The notes under the pieces: model-generated
What the model was told of the DNA's origin: nothing
The model's database searches: none
Seen by the model: only the letters and a program-made list of their open reading frames with translations
Position numbers and translations under genes: made by a program
From: Thermotomaculum hydrothermale
Lineage (GTDB): Bacteria; Acidobacteriota; Holophagae; Thermotomaculales; Thermotomaculaceae
Direction: 5' to 3'
Assembly: GCF_016592575.1 (NCBI RefSeq)
Contig: NZ_AP017470.1
Coordinates: 620,001-684,000, forward strand
Length of the DNA: 64,000 nt
Part shown: positions 51,469 to 60,909 of the stretch, piece by piece
Layout: every line of letters begins with the position of its first letter
Position numbering within the stretch: position 1 is the first letter of the stretch

Positions 51469-53593
51469 CTTTTCCTCCCGGATTTGTCACATAAATATCC
51501 CCTTGCATTTTTGTCATTAACCTTTTAGCAAGGTGTAAACTTAGACCTAATCCTCTCTTATGGTGTTCAAGTTTTTCTATTAATTTAAACCTGTCAAATA
51601 TAATTTCAATATCCTCTTCTTTAATTCCTGGTCCAGAGTCTGCAATGTAAAGTTTTGCTTTATTGTTTTCTATTGATGAGTATATATTAATCAATTCTCC
51701 AGGTGGGTTATATTTTATGGCATTTTCAAGAACAAAGAATATAACTTTCCCAGCCTGCTCATTATCGACCATGACAAGGGTATCTTTCAGGTTGATTTCT
51801 GCCTTTATTTTTTTCTCTTTCATCTGTTCTTCAAGACGATGCATTTGTTCCATTACAAGTGCTTTCAATGGATATGGCTGAATTATCAGTTCAAGCCTGT
51901 TATTTTCAATATTTACAGTGTCAAGCACCCTTTCAACAATTGAGGAAAGATAGGTGCCTTCTTTTTGAATTACCTTTGCGAATTTTTTTAATTCCTCGGG
52001 ATCTGATATGTATCCGTCTGCAATTGTTTCCGCATAGGTAATAATTGATGTTAATGGGGTTTTTAATTCGTGAGACATTAATCCCATAAAATCATCTTTC
52101 AATTTGTCAATCATTCTTAACTGTGATAGTAACCCTTCTAATTGTTTGTTTTTAAGTTCAAGTTCTCTTGTCCTTTCTGCAACCTTTTGTTCAAGCTCCT
52201 TGTTTATATTTGCAATGTAATCCATTTTTTCTTTTAACTGTTTGTTCAGATTGTTGACTGTACTGTAAAGTTTTGCGTTTTCAATAGCGATTGAAATAAA
52301 GTTTGCCATTATATTGAAAAAATGGAGGGTAGATTCTTCAATTTGAATATCCTCAAAAAGGTAAAGGTTTATTAATCCTATTCTTTTTTTTGACTTTTTC
52401 AATGGCAATGAAACACATCCCTTTACAAGGGGATGGTATTTTTTTAACAATTTATATAGCTCTGTGTTTTTGGTTCTATACATTACTACAATTTTATTTT
52501 GATTATAAACCTGATAATGTAAGTTATTTCCAGTTTCCCTGCCTATTTCCATCAAATAGTCTTCTTTAATACTGTCAATAAAACTTTGAGTTAGTTCACC
52601 GTTTTCATTTTCAAGCAATATGGAGACCCCTGCTTTTGTGGAAAGTTTCAGAGAGTCACTTGCAAGTTTAAATATCTTTTTTAAATCCAGTTCCGAAACT
52701 ATTGCCTGTGCTAATTTGCTTGCTGAAACAAGCTGATTTACCTTTATTTCAAGTTTGGATTTTGTCTCTTCAAGCTCATTGTAAAGTTCTGTTAACTCCA
52801 TATTTGTTTGAACAGCCTGATGGATTAACTGGTCTCCAGTATCGTTGTCTGACGCAGGGAAAATTATTTTTAATTCACTTCCTTTTTCTTGATTGTTTTC
52901 TTTTCCCTTTTGCTTTATTTTTTCTTTTTCAGCCTGTTCTTCATCAGTAAAAATATCTCTAAGGTATAAAACAAATTCTTCTGCAAAATTTGGTGGAGCA
53001 GACAATTTTTTGTTTTTTATTAAATCAACAACAACATTTTTTGCAATTTCAAAAAAGGCGTCAAGTACTCCCGTGCCATTAATAGCAATAGTAGGAAAAT
53101 CAGGCCAGTTTTTTACATTGTAATTTTTTTTACATTCAGATAGTGGAAGAATATTTTTTAGGTCTCTTTTATTATATTGCAAAACTATGGGAATTTTGTT
53201 TATGTCAAAGTTGTAAAATTTAAGGTTTTCAGCAAGGTCTTTTAAACTTTCCTGGTTTTCTTTGATTAAATTGCTCTGGGAATCAACCACAAACACTATA
53301 CCGTCAGTTGCTGCCAGTACAGCCCTTCTTGTTGATGCGTATTTCACCTGTCCAGGTACTGTGTAAAGCTTTAATTTAACCTTGTAATTGTTTAAAGAGG
53401 GGATTGTAATAGGCAAAAAGTCAAAGAATAATGTCCTATCTTCTTCTGTTTTTACAGAGTAAAGTTTTGCGCTTGATTTGTTTTTTATCCTTGAATGAAT
53501 GTATTGCAGAGAGGTAGTTTTCCCCCCCAATGCCATCCCGTAATATACTATTTTTATTAAGATTTCTTTCTTTGTAAAACTAATTTGTACCAT
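51434..53593 (-). CDS. MglA-type GTPase fused to a GAF domain and a histidine kinase
   Basis: A 719-residue cytoplasmic fusion. Residues 10-195 form a small Ras-like GTPase of the MglA type: P-loop GMALGGKTT (19-27), VPGQ (79-82) and NKRD (141-144). A charged linker and coiled coil (about 230-300) lead to a GAF-like domain (about 300-460), a second coiled coil, a HisKA domain with FMGLMSHELKTPLTS holding the phospho-His, and an ATPase domain with NAIKYNPPG, DSGPGI and RGLGLSL. No membrane helix. The GTPase may gate the kinase in response to cell polarity. No response regulator gene adjoins. Confidence 0.88.
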   Translation of the reverse strand: MVQISFTKKEILIKIVYYGMALGGKTTSLQYIHSRIKNKSSAKLYSVKTEEDRTLFFDFLPITIPSLNNYKVKLKLYTVPGQVKYASTRRAVLAATDGIVFVVDSQSNLIKENQESLKDLAENLKFYNFDINKIPIVLQYNKRDLKNILPLSECKKNYNVKNWPDFPTIAINGTGVLDAFFEIAKNVVVDLIKNKKLSAPPNFAEEFVLYLRDIFTDEEQAEKEKIKQKGKENNQEKGSELKIIFPASDNDTGDQLIHQAVQTNMELTELYNELEETKSKLEIKVNQLVSASKLAQAIVSELDLKKIFKLASDSLKLSTKAGVSILLENENGELTQSFIDSIKEDYLMEIGRETGNNLHYQVYNQNKIVVMYRTKNTELYKLLKKYHPLVKGCVSLPLKKSKKRIGLINLYLFEDIQIEESTLHFFNIMANFISIAIENAKLYSTVNNLNKQLKEKMDYIANINKELEQKVAERTRELELKNKQLEGLLSQLRMIDKLKDDFMGLMSHELKTPLTSIITYAETIADGYISDPEELKKFAKVIQKEGTYLSSIVERVLDTVNIENNRLELIIQPYPLKALVMEQMHRLEEQMKEKKIKAEINLKDTLVMVDNEQAGKVIFFVLENAIKYNPPGELINIYSSIENNKAKLYIADSGPGIKEEDIEIIFDRFKLIEKLEHHKRGLGLSLHLAKRLMTKMQGDIYVTNPGGKGAEFCIEFKKA

Positions 53594-53640
53594 AGGTTAA
53601 TGATATGTTTTTCATTTATTTATGTCAAGAAATACAAGAC

Positions 53641-56600
53641 TTAATCTTCAAAAATAAGGTAAAGCGATGGTATTAAAATCAAGGTAATACCGGTTGCAAA
53701 AAGGACGCCGAAACCAAGGCTTAATGCCATTGGAATAAGAAACTTCGCCTGCACTGATTTTTCAAATATTAAAGGCATTAGCCCGCCAAATGTTGTAATT
53801 GAGGTTAATATTACAGGCCTGAATCTTTTTTTGCATGCCTCAATAGCAAGCTCATACTTTGAAAGCTCTGGTTTTTCCTTTTTAAATTGATAAATAGCAT
53901 CAATAAGCACAAGGCTATCGTTAACAAGCACTCCTGTTAAAGCAACAATCCCGAAAAAACTGAGCAAACTTAAATCGTAGCCTAAAAGCACATGCCCCCA
54001 TACTGCTCCAATTATTCCAAAGGGAATGGCTGTCATAATGACAATGGGAATTCTGAATGAGTTAAAAGGTATTGCAAGTAATATATAAATTAGCAAGATA
54101 GCAATCCAGAATCCCTCAATCATACTCTTCATTGAGTCTCTTTTTTCCTTGTTTTGCCCTTCAAAAGAGTAAGAAAGCCCTGGATAGTTTTCCTTTAACT
54201 TTCTTAAATATCCTTTCTTTAATTTGTTCAAAATTTTATCTGCATCTGCAACCTTTTCATTAACATCAGCCATGACATTTACGACTCTTCTCCTGTTTGC
54301 CCTTGTAATTACCGAATAGGACGGAGATATTTTATATGTAGCAACATATTTTAAAGGTACCATTGAGCCGTCAGGTGCTTTGACCTTTAAGGTATCAAGG
54401 AAGTATTTTGAATTTCTTTCATTTTCAGGAAACCTTACCATTACTCTGACATCATCCTTTCCCCTCTGAATTCTCACTGATTCAAGGCCGTAAAATGCAC
54501 CTCTCACCTGTTCTCCAAGTGTGGCAACATTAAAACCTAAAACCTTTCCAAAATCGGTAAGTTTTAGTTTTAGCTCTTTCTTACCGCCCTGCAGATTGTC
54601 TTTTATGTCGTAAACGCCTTTAAATTCCCTTAATTTGTTTTCCAATTCCTTCGCAAGTTTTTTTAATAGTTCAAAATCATCTGCTGCAAGCTGAATGTTT
54701 ATTGCTTCCCCCGAGCTGAATAATGAGGAGGTAAAACTAATACTTTCAACTCCTGGCACTTCCCCTGTTATCCTTCTCCACATATTGGCAACTATATTGC
54801 TGTCTAAATTTCTTTTATCTGATTTTTCAAGTTCAAGCGCAACTTCTCCTAAATTTGATGAAAAATTGTTTGTTACCTTTGAAGTGTTGTGTCTGTTTGA
54901 ATATGGCTGGCTTCCTATTGTTGCAACAATATGCTTGATAATTTTTTTTCCATACTTTTTGTTTATTTCTCTTTCAAGTTCAAACGCCTTTTTTTGCACA
55001 TAACTTACTGCTTTTTGAGTTTCTATGGCACTTGCCCCTTCAGGAAGCTTTATTGCACATACAACCTGGTCTGAATCAACTTTCGGGAAAAACAGAAATT
55101 TCAAGTGTCCTGATGCAAAAAATCCTAAGGTAAACAAAAGCATAAAAAAACCAATAGATAATGTTATGTATTTATAGTCAAGAGCCTTTCTTAATAGTTT
55201 TAAGTAATAGTTTTCAATAAAATAATCAAGTTTTTTGTTAAAGTATTTGGGAAGTATGTTATATAGCTTTGATTCCCTATCTTTAATCCAGGCAAGGTGG
55301 GATGGCAGAATAAAGAGTGCTTCAAGAAGGGAGATTGTTAAAACTGAAATTACAACAGCAGGTATTGCAAACATAAATTTGCCAAATATTCCTTCAACAT
55401 TCAAAAGAGGATAGAATGCGGCAATTGTTGTTGAAACTGATAGAAATACAGGTAAGGCCATTTCCATTGTTCCTTCAATTGATGCTTTCATCTTTGGAAC
55501 GCCACGCTCAATTTTGTAGAAAATATGTTCTCCTATAACAATTGCATCGTCCACAACCATACCAAGGCAAACAATAAATGCAAATAATGAAATCATATTT
55601 ACGCTTATTCCAAAGTGGGGGAGTATTATAAACGCACCTAAAAAGGAGACCGGTATACCTGCTGCAACCCATAGGGCAAGCCTTATTTCAAGAAACATTG
55701 CAAGCATTATTAATACAAGAACAAGCCCCTGAGCAGCATTTCTAAGCAATAGGTTTAACCTGCTTCTTAGAATGTCTGCCATATTGCCGAGAATTACGGT
55801 GTGCACTCCTTCTGGCAGGTATTTTTCTTCCTCTTTTAAGTATTTTTTTACTGTTTTTTCAATTGTTAAGGCTGATTGTTTCCCTATTCTGTAAACATTT
55901 ATTACTGCGGTTAATTTACCGTCAAGTTCAACTTTACTGTCAACATCTTCAAAACCGTCAACAATTGTTGCAATGTCTTTTAATCTTACTATGTTCCCGT
56001 TTATGTTGTTTATTATAGGGATATTGGCAAAGTCTTTTGATGTGTACTTTAATCCCTTTGTTCTGACAAGTATTTCACTATCCTTTGTTTTTATTCTCCC
56101 TGCTGGTATGTCAATACAGTTTGCCCTTACAATCTTTGAGATGTCGCTTAAACTTAAATTGTACTTTTCAAGGCTTTCCCTTGGTACATTTATGGAAATT
56201 TCATAAGGCCTTGATGCTGAAATTTGAACAAGAGAAATCTCTTTTAATGAAGTTAAGTCATCCCTTATCTTTTCTGCAATTCTCTTTATGTCTTTTTCGT
56301 TCGCATCGCCGTAAACAAGGATTTTTAAGACCTCTGTTCTCCTTGAAACCTCTGTAATTATTGGCTTGTCAATCTCTTGCGGAAAGTTTGTAATTCTGTC
56401 AACTGCATTCTTTATTTCGTCAAGCAGTTTTCTTGAATCGTATCCCTTCTGAATTTCAACAATAACAGTTCCAATTCCCTCGCTTGCAGTTGATTTTATC
56501 TCTTTTATCCCGTCAATCCCTGCTATTTCCTCTTCTATCCTTGCACAAACGCTCTCTTCAACATCCTTTGGTGTTGCCCCCCTGTATGGTACTGTAATGC

Positions 56601-56739
56601 TAATCATATCAAGGCTGTAATATGGAAAGACTTCAACATTTGAGTTTTTCATGTTTATAAAGCCATAGGATAATATAAAGACGAGTAATAGGTTTGCGGT
56701 TACATGATTTTTAACTGTCCATTCAACTATCTTTCTCAT
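53641..56739 (-). CDS. Efflux RND transporter permease subunit
   Basis: Proton-driven inner-membrane pump of the AcrB/HAE1-type superfamily, 1032 residues with the usual twelve membrane helices in two halves and two large periplasmic loops. Marks are VPYRGATPKDVEESVCARIEEEI cut to its PKDVE core, FIVCLGMVVDDAIVIGE with the paired aspartates of helix 4, and GVLVNDSLVLIDAI in the second half. Substrate class (drugs, lipids, solvents) cannot be told. Start overlaps the adaptor gene by 4 bases. Confidence 0.95.
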   Translation of the reverse strand: MRKIVEWTVKNHVTANLLLVFILSYGFINMKNSNVEVFPYYSLDMISITVPYRGATPKDVEESVCARIEEEIAGIDGIKEIKSTASEGIGTVIVEIQKGYDSRKLLDEIKNAVDRITNFPQEIDKPIITEVSRRTEVLKILVYGDANEKDIKRIAEKIRDDLTSLKEISLVQISASRPYEISINVPRESLEKYNLSLSDISKIVRANCIDIPAGRIKTKDSEILVRTKGLKYTSKDFANIPIINNINGNIVRLKDIATIVDGFEDVDSKVELDGKLTAVINVYRIGKQSALTIEKTVKKYLKEEEKYLPEGVHTVILGNMADILRSRLNLLLRNAAQGLVLVLIMLAMFLEIRLALWVAAGIPVSFLGAFIILPHFGISVNMISLFAFIVCLGMVVDDAIVIGEHIFYKIERGVPKMKASIEGTMEMALPVFLSVSTTIAAFYPLLNVEGIFGKFMFAIPAVVISVLTISLLEALFILPSHLAWIKDRESKLYNILPKYFNKKLDYFIENYYLKLLRKALDYKYITLSIGFFMLLFTLGFFASGHLKFLFFPKVDSDQVVCAIKLPEGASAIETQKAVSYVQKKAFELEREINKKYGKKIIKHIVATIGSQPYSNRHNTSKVTNNFSSNLGEVALELEKSDKRNLDSNIVANMWRRITGEVPGVESISFTSSLFSSGEAINIQLAADDFELLKKLAKELENKLREFKGVYDIKDNLQGGKKELKLKLTDFGKVLGFNVATLGEQVRGAFYGLESVRIQRGKDDVRVMVRFPENERNSKYFLDTLKVKAPDGSMVPLKYVATYKISPSYSVITRANRRRVVNVMADVNEKVADADKILNKLKKGYLRKLKENYPGLSYSFEGQNKEKRDSMKSMIEGFWIAILLIYILLAIPFNSFRIPIVIMTAIPFGIIGAVWGHVLLGYDLSLLSFFGIVALTGVLVNDSLVLIDAIYQFKKEKPELSKYELAIEACKKRFRPVILTSITTFGGLMPLIFEKSVQAKFLIPMALSLGFGVLFATGITLILIPSLYLIFED

Positions 56740-57860
56740 TTTTCACCCTTCATTACTCTCACTTTCATTCCGTTTGATACTGCGTAAAGGTTTGTTGTTA
56801 TAATTTTGCATTTATCAGGCAACCCTTTTACATAGGCAAATTTTTTGTCTTCGTATAAGAGTTTAACCTGCTTAATTTGTAATGTGTTGTCTTTGTATAT
56901 CCAGACAGAGCCGTCTCTGAAAGAGTTTAGTGGAATTTTTGTGCAAATAACAGGTGTTGATTCAATATGACATATTACAAAATCGCCTAACTTTAACATT
57001 TTCCCTGCATTTTTTTCGGGAATAACATAAACATTTACCATTCTTGTCTTTAAGTCATAGTTTGAACCTATCCTGTCAATTTTTCCGTTAAATTCTTTAA
57101 ATTTATCTTTGGTTTGCATCAATATTTTAACAGAGTTCCCATTCTGAACATAGCTTGCCTCTGTTTTGTTTAAAGGAGTTACAATTTGAATGTCATCTGT
57201 TGAGTAGATAGAGGCAAGTACTGTTTGTGGGGATACAACCTGCCCAACATCAGCATTTTTTGAAATAATGTAGCAGTTGAAAGGTGCTTTTATTATTGTT
57301 CTTTCAAGGTTTATTTTTGCCAATTCAACTTCTGCTTTTGCAGCATCAAAGGAGGCCTTTGCCGCTTTTAATTGAGGGATGTATAAAGTTAACTCATCTG
57401 GCACAATATTTTTTTCATTATTCAAAATCTTATTGTATATTTCTTCCCATTGCTCTTTTGCTATCTTTGCCTGCTTTAATGCCTTTTTGTAATTTACTTC
57501 CTGATTTACTAAATTAGCCTTTGCCCTTTCTAATGCAATTTTGTAGTCTGTTTGCTCTATAAAAACAATTTCTTCGCCCTTTTTGAAAAATCCACCTTCT
57601 TTGAATTTTCTTGATACCTTTACAATTTTTCCTGAAACCTGAGGAATAAGGTTTATCTTTTTTAAAGAATCAACAGTGCCGTAAGTTTCAAAAACAATAG
57701 GCTGAAGCTTTTTTTCTGCGTCTAAAACCTCAACAATAGGGCCTTTGTATTCAACCTTTGTCTTTTTAGGCTTTATTCTAAATTTTATAAAAAGGGTAAA
57801 TGCAATTACGCCTAAAATAACAATAAATAAGGCTATAAATACCTCTTTTCTGCTTTTCAT
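56736..57860 (-). CDS. Efflux RND transporter periplasmic adaptor subunit
   Basis: Membrane-fusion protein that joins the pump to the outer-membrane channel. The 374 residues have an N-terminal membrane anchor (about 10-28), a lipoyl-like half (VSGKIVKVSRKFKEGGFFKKGEEI), a helical hairpin (about 105-185), the second lipoyl half (INLERTIIKAPFNCYIISKNADVGQVV) and beta-barrel and proximal domains. The order of genes, channel-adaptor-pump with 4-base overlaps, makes the assignment secure. Confidence 0.93.
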   Translation of the reverse strand: MKSRKEVFIALFIVILGVIAFTLFIKFRIKPKKTKVEYKGPIVEVLDAEKKLQPIVFETYGTVDSLKKINLIPQVSGKIVKVSRKFKEGGFFKKGEEIVFIEQTDYKIALERAKANLVNQEVNYKKALKQAKIAKEQWEEIYNKILNNEKNIVPDELTLYIPQLKAAKASFDAAKAEVELAKINLERTIIKAPFNCYIISKNADVGQVVSPQTVLASIYSTDDIQIVTPLNKTEASYVQNGNSVKILMQTKDKFKEFNGKIDRIGSNYDLKTRMVNVYVIPEKNAGKMLKLGDFVICHIESTPVICTKIPLNSFRDGSVWIYKDNTLQIKQVKLLYEDKKFAYVKGLPDKCKIITTNLYAVSNGMKVRVMKGEK

Positions 57861-59281
57861 TTTTCACCTCTATATTCATTATTTTTTAGCAAATTTACCC
57901 CGCCACCTAATGCTTTGTAAAGTGATACCCTGTTTAACAGAAGGTTTAAGTACAGGCGGTCTAACTTGTTTTTCTCGTTTATATAAGCAATTTTCTGGTT
58001 TAAATAGTTTTCAAGGGTGTCAGTTCCATTTATATAGTCCTTTTTCTTTTTATCTAAAATGGTTTTGAGGCTTGAAACAGCCTTTTTCTCTGAATTAATC
58101 TGGATTGTGATTGTTTCATACTGCTCTAATAGTGAATCAACCTCTGTAAATGCGTTTATAACGGTTTTTTTGTAATTGTTTATTGCAATCTCTAAATCCT
58201 TTTTTGAAATCTTCAATTTGTTTCTCAATGCCCCTCTGTTGAAGATTGGCTGGAAAATATTAATCCCAAAATTCCATACATTTGATTTTTGATTTAACAG
58301 CAATGAGAGTTCTGTTGTCTTAAAACCGTCAGAGGCTGTAAGTTTAATTGAGGGAAATAGGTTTGCTTTATTAATCCCAACGCTTGAAGCCTTTGCTTTT
58401 ACATCTAAATAGGATGCAAGAACATCTGGCCTTCTTAAAAGAAGCTCTGAAGGAAGTCCGGGATTTAAAGGTTTAATTTCCCTTTTTAATTTGTCAAAGT
58501 CTGTTGTTTTTATTGATGCGTTGTGTTTTGAAAGAATATTCTTTATTGACTGTTCAAGTATTATTTTGTTTTGTTTTAAAGAGTTTAATGTATTTTCAAG
58601 CTGGTTTAACTGATTTTCCGCAAGCAAAAAGGTTTCAGAAGGATATACTCCATCTAAATAATTTTTGTAAGCGGTATCTCTTATGATTTTATAAACCTCA
58701 ATTGTTTTTTCAGTATTTTTAATCTCTTTCTTTAGTTCTGAATATTTCAGGTAAAGGGAAGTTGCGTTTGCAATTATTGAGAGTTTCAACGATTTTTGAG
58801 TTTGTTCCATATTTAAAAATGAATAAAGGCTCTGCTTTCTTTCGTTTTTTAGTTTATTAAATAAATCAATCTCGTATGATGCATCAAAAGTAAAAGAGTA
58901 GGTGGTATTTTTAAATGCCCCCCCTTGAGGTAAAAAAGTTCTTAAATTTGTTTTGTTTCTCATTGCCCCTGTTGAAAGTGAAATATTAGGCCAGAAATTG
59001 CTTTTTGATACCCTGTAAAGAAGTTTAAATTTTTCAACTGTTAAATCTGCATTTTTAAAATCAAGGGAGTTTTTTTGCGCGTCAAGTATGAATGTATTAA
59101 GGTTTTTGTCGTTAAACTCATTCCACCAATTTAAGTCGCCAAGTTTTTTGTTTTGTTTTTTAGAATTAACAAAGCTTTCTTTTTCTGGTGTTATTTTTTT
59201 CTCCTCAACTTCAGGTGCTAAGTTACAGGAAACCTGAAAAAATACAATAATTGCGAATAAAACAGCAATTTTTTTAATCAT
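57857..59281 (-). CDS. TolC/NodT-type outer membrane efflux protein
   Basis: Trimeric outer-membrane channel of the efflux pump. The protein from ATG 59281 has a signal peptide ending FFQVSC, so it is probably a lipoprotein, followed by the two tandem OEP repeats with LLRRPDVLASYLDVKAKASSVGINKANLFPS as the sharpest mark (the LRRPDV motif of NodT-type proteins). The start at 59281 follows TTGAGGATT and overlaps the marR stop; an ORF start at 59308 lies deep in marR and is rejected. Confidence 0.92.
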   Translation of the reverse strand: MIKKIAVLFAIIVFFQVSCNLAPEVEEKKITPEKESFVNSKKQNKKLGDLNWWNEFNDKNLNTFILDAQKNSLDFKNADLTVEKFKLLYRVSKSNFWPNISLSTGAMRNKTNLRTFLPQGGAFKNTTYSFTFDASYEIDLFNKLKNERKQSLYSFLNMEQTQKSLKLSIIANATSLYLKYSELKKEIKNTEKTIEVYKIIRDTAYKNYLDGVYPSETFLLAENQLNQLENTLNSLKQNKIILEQSIKNILSKHNASIKTTDFDKLKREIKPLNPGLPSELLLRRPDVLASYLDVKAKASSVGINKANLFPSIKLTASDGFKTTELSLLLNQKSNVWNFGINIFQPIFNRGALRNKLKISKKDLEIAINNYKKTVINAFTEVDSLLEQYETITIQINSEKKAVSSLKTILDKKKKDYINGTDTLENYLNQKIAYINEKNKLDRLYLNLLLNRVSLYKALGGGVNLLKNNEYRGEK

Positions 59282-59717
59282 AATCCTCAATCCTTTTTTC
59301 AAGTTCATCTGTTATTTTTTGTAAAAGTGATAAAAAAATTTTTTTTTCATTGTCTGTTAAAAAATCCAGCATGGTATTGTTCAGTTTCTTAAATTCATTC
59401 AGTATTTTCCCCCTTAAATCAACTCCTTTTTTGGTTAATTTCAAGTAAACCGTTCTTAAATCCTCACCGTTTTCCCTCAAAAGGTATCCTTCTTTTATTA
59501 AAGGTTTTGTTGCCTGTGTTATTGCCCCTGGGGTGACATCAAGCATTTTTGCAAGCTCTCCAACTTTATAAGGTGTATCCGGCAGCATATGGATAATAAT
59601 ACCAGCATGCGGTTTGCTTAAAGCAGGGTCTATCTCTTTTATCCTTTTTGAAAGGAATAAATGATTTAAATGAAGAAACTTTGTTAATACACTCATTGTT
59701 GAAAAATCAATACCCAT
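59274..59717 (-). CDS. MarR family transcriptional regulator
   Basis: Winged-helix repressor, 147 residues. The core PYKVGELAKMLDVTPGAITQATKPLIKEGYLLRENGEDLRTVYLKLTKKG is the helix-turn-helix and wing of the family, here named by its parts: KMLDVTPGAITQ (recognition) and LRTVYLKLTKKG (wing). It leads the efflux operon, and a perfect 25-base palindrome lies between its promoter and its ATG. It probably represses itself and the pump and releases DNA on binding a small ligand. Confidence 0.93.
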   Translation of the reverse strand: MGIDFSTMSVLTKFLHLNHLFLSKRIKEIDPALSKPHAGIIIHMLPDTPYKVGELAKMLDVTPGAITQATKPLIKEGYLLRENGEDLRTVYLKLTKKGVDLRGKILNEFKKLNNTMLDFLTDNEKKIFLSLLQKITDELEKRIEDYD

Positions 59718-59741
59718 TTTCCCCTCATTAATTTAGTTCCT

Positions 59742-59766
59742 CAATATTTTAGAAGCTAAAATATTG
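59742..59766 (-). promoter_or_regulatory. Probable MarR operator
   Basis: CAATATTTTAG (59742-59752) and CTAAAATATTG (59756-59766) form a perfect palindrome with a 3-base centre. It lies 24 bases before the marR ATG and just downstream of the predicted start site of the promoter at 59777-59805. Size and symmetry fit a MarR dimer. Confidence 0.75.
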
Positions 59767-59776
59767 ATTTAATAAA

Positions 59777-59805
59777 ATATTAATTCCCGTAAACAGTTTT
59801 GTCAA
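59777..59805 (-). promoter_or_regulatory. sigma-70-type promoter of the marR-efflux operon
   Basis: On the minus strand a perfect TTGACA (59800-59805) and TAATAT (59777-59782) with an ideal 17-base spacer. A start near 59770 places the palindrome at about +4 to +28, where a bound repressor would block transcription. Confidence 0.75.
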
Positions 59806-59812
59806 TAAAAAA

Positions 59813-59831
59813 AGGCGGCAATTTGCCGCCT
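59813..59831 (-). terminator. Terminator of the nitronate monooxygenase-like gene
   Basis: AGGCGGCA (59813-59820) pairs with TGCCGCCT (59824-59831) over ATT. On the minus strand it is followed by a run of T, so it ends the gene at 59854-60822 and insulates the marR promoter. Confidence 0.85.
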
Positions 59832-59853
59832 GAAAAAATATTTTTTGTAATTA

Positions 59854-60822
59854 TTAGATAAACTTACACATTTTTTCCTTTAGTATTTTTTCTGCCTCTG
59901 AAATAATTCCTTCAATCAACTCTTTAACTGTTGGAATGTCGTTTATAAGGCCGACAACCTGGCCGCATGCAAAGAGTGCGTCGTCAAGTTCGCCGGTTTG
60001 TAATGCCTTTAACCCTCTTAATCCGCTTAAAAGTGGTGCAAGTTCTTCAAGGGTTGCCCCTTTTTCTTCCATCTCTTTGATTTTTAAAGCGTGTTTGTTT
60101 TTCAATGCCCTTAGAGTGTTTTTTAAGCTTCTTTCAACAAGAATTGTGTCTGTCTCTTTTGCTTCAACCAGTTTTTTCTTAATGTTTTCATGTGCGGGTG
60201 CCTCTTTTGTTGCAACAAACCTTGTGCCCATATTTACACCTTCAGCACCAAGTGCAAGGGCTGCTAAAAATCCCCTTGCATCTCCAAATCCTCCTGAAGC
60301 AATTACAGGAATGTTTAATTCATCAGCCGCTCTTGGAATAAGGATTAGTGAGGTAACATCGTCTTCTCCAGGATGGCCTGCACATTCAAATCCGTCAATG
60401 CTTACAAAATCACAACCGATTGCCTCTGCCTTTTTAGCATGTCTTATTGAAGTGCATTTGTGTATTACCTTAATTCCTGCATCCTTTAATTTCTTCATAT
60501 AAGGTTCAGGGTTTCTTCCTGCAGTTTCCATTATTTTTATCCCTTTTTCAATAATTACATCAATGTAAGCATCATAGTTTACAGGCCTTAATGTCGGTAA
60601 AAATGTAATGTTTACTCCAAACGGTTTATCAGTTAAACTTTTGCATTTGTCTATTTCATCGGCTAATTTTTCAGGTTTGTCAAAGGACAATGCAGTTATA
60701 ATTCCAAGCCCTCCCGCATTAGATACTGCTGAGGCTAACTCAGCCTTTGACAACCACATCATACCCCCCTGAATAATGGGGTATTTAATCCCAAGGGTTT
60801 CGGTTACCTTTGTTTTAAACAT
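59854..60822 (-). CDS. Nitronate monooxygenase / FabK-like flavin enzyme
   Basis: FMN-dependent TIM-barrel enzyme of the 2-nitropropane dioxygenase family, 322 residues. Marks are IKYPIIQGGMMWLSKAELASAVSNAGGLGII (named by its PIIQGGM and AGGLGII ends), GFECAGHPGE with the conserved His, IPVIASGGFGDARG and LGAEGVNMGTRFVAT. The family contains nitronate oxidisers and enoyl-ACP reductase II (FabK); sequence alone does not separate them safely, and no fatty-acid synthesis genes adjoin. GGGAGG precedes the ATG. Confidence 0.85.
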   Translation of the reverse strand: MFKTKVTETLGIKYPIIQGGMMWLSKAELASAVSNAGGLGIITALSFDKPEKLADEIDKCKSLTDKPFGVNITFLPTLRPVNYDAYIDVIIEKGIKIMETAGRNPEPYMKKLKDAGIKVIHKCTSIRHAKKAEAIGCDFVSIDGFECAGHPGEDDVTSLILIPRAADELNIPVIASGGFGDARGFLAALALGAEGVNMGTRFVATKEAPAHENIKKKLVEAKETDTILVERSLKNTLRALKNKHALKIKEMEEKGATLEELAPLLSGLRGLKALQTGELDDALFACGQVVGLINDIPTVKELIEGIISEAEKILKEKMCKFI

Positions 60823-60855
60823 GTTACCTCCCAGATTTCTCTTTAAATAGAAAAA

Positions 60856-60874
60856 GGGGGAGTAAATCTCCCCC
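60856..60874 (-). terminator. Terminator of the TlpA-like gene
   Basis: GGGGGAG (60856-60862) pairs with CTCCCCC (60868-60874) over TAAAT; on the minus strand five T follow. Confidence 0.85.
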
Positions 60875-60909
60875 TCTCTCCAATTTTTTGTTATTTTAAA
60901 ATATTTTAC

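Noticed and set aside
59936-60502. A 188-codon open frame on the plus strand opposite the nitronate monooxygenase-like gene
   Set aside because: Shadow of a conserved coding region with no start signal and a low-complexity Ser/Pro/Phe-rich translation.
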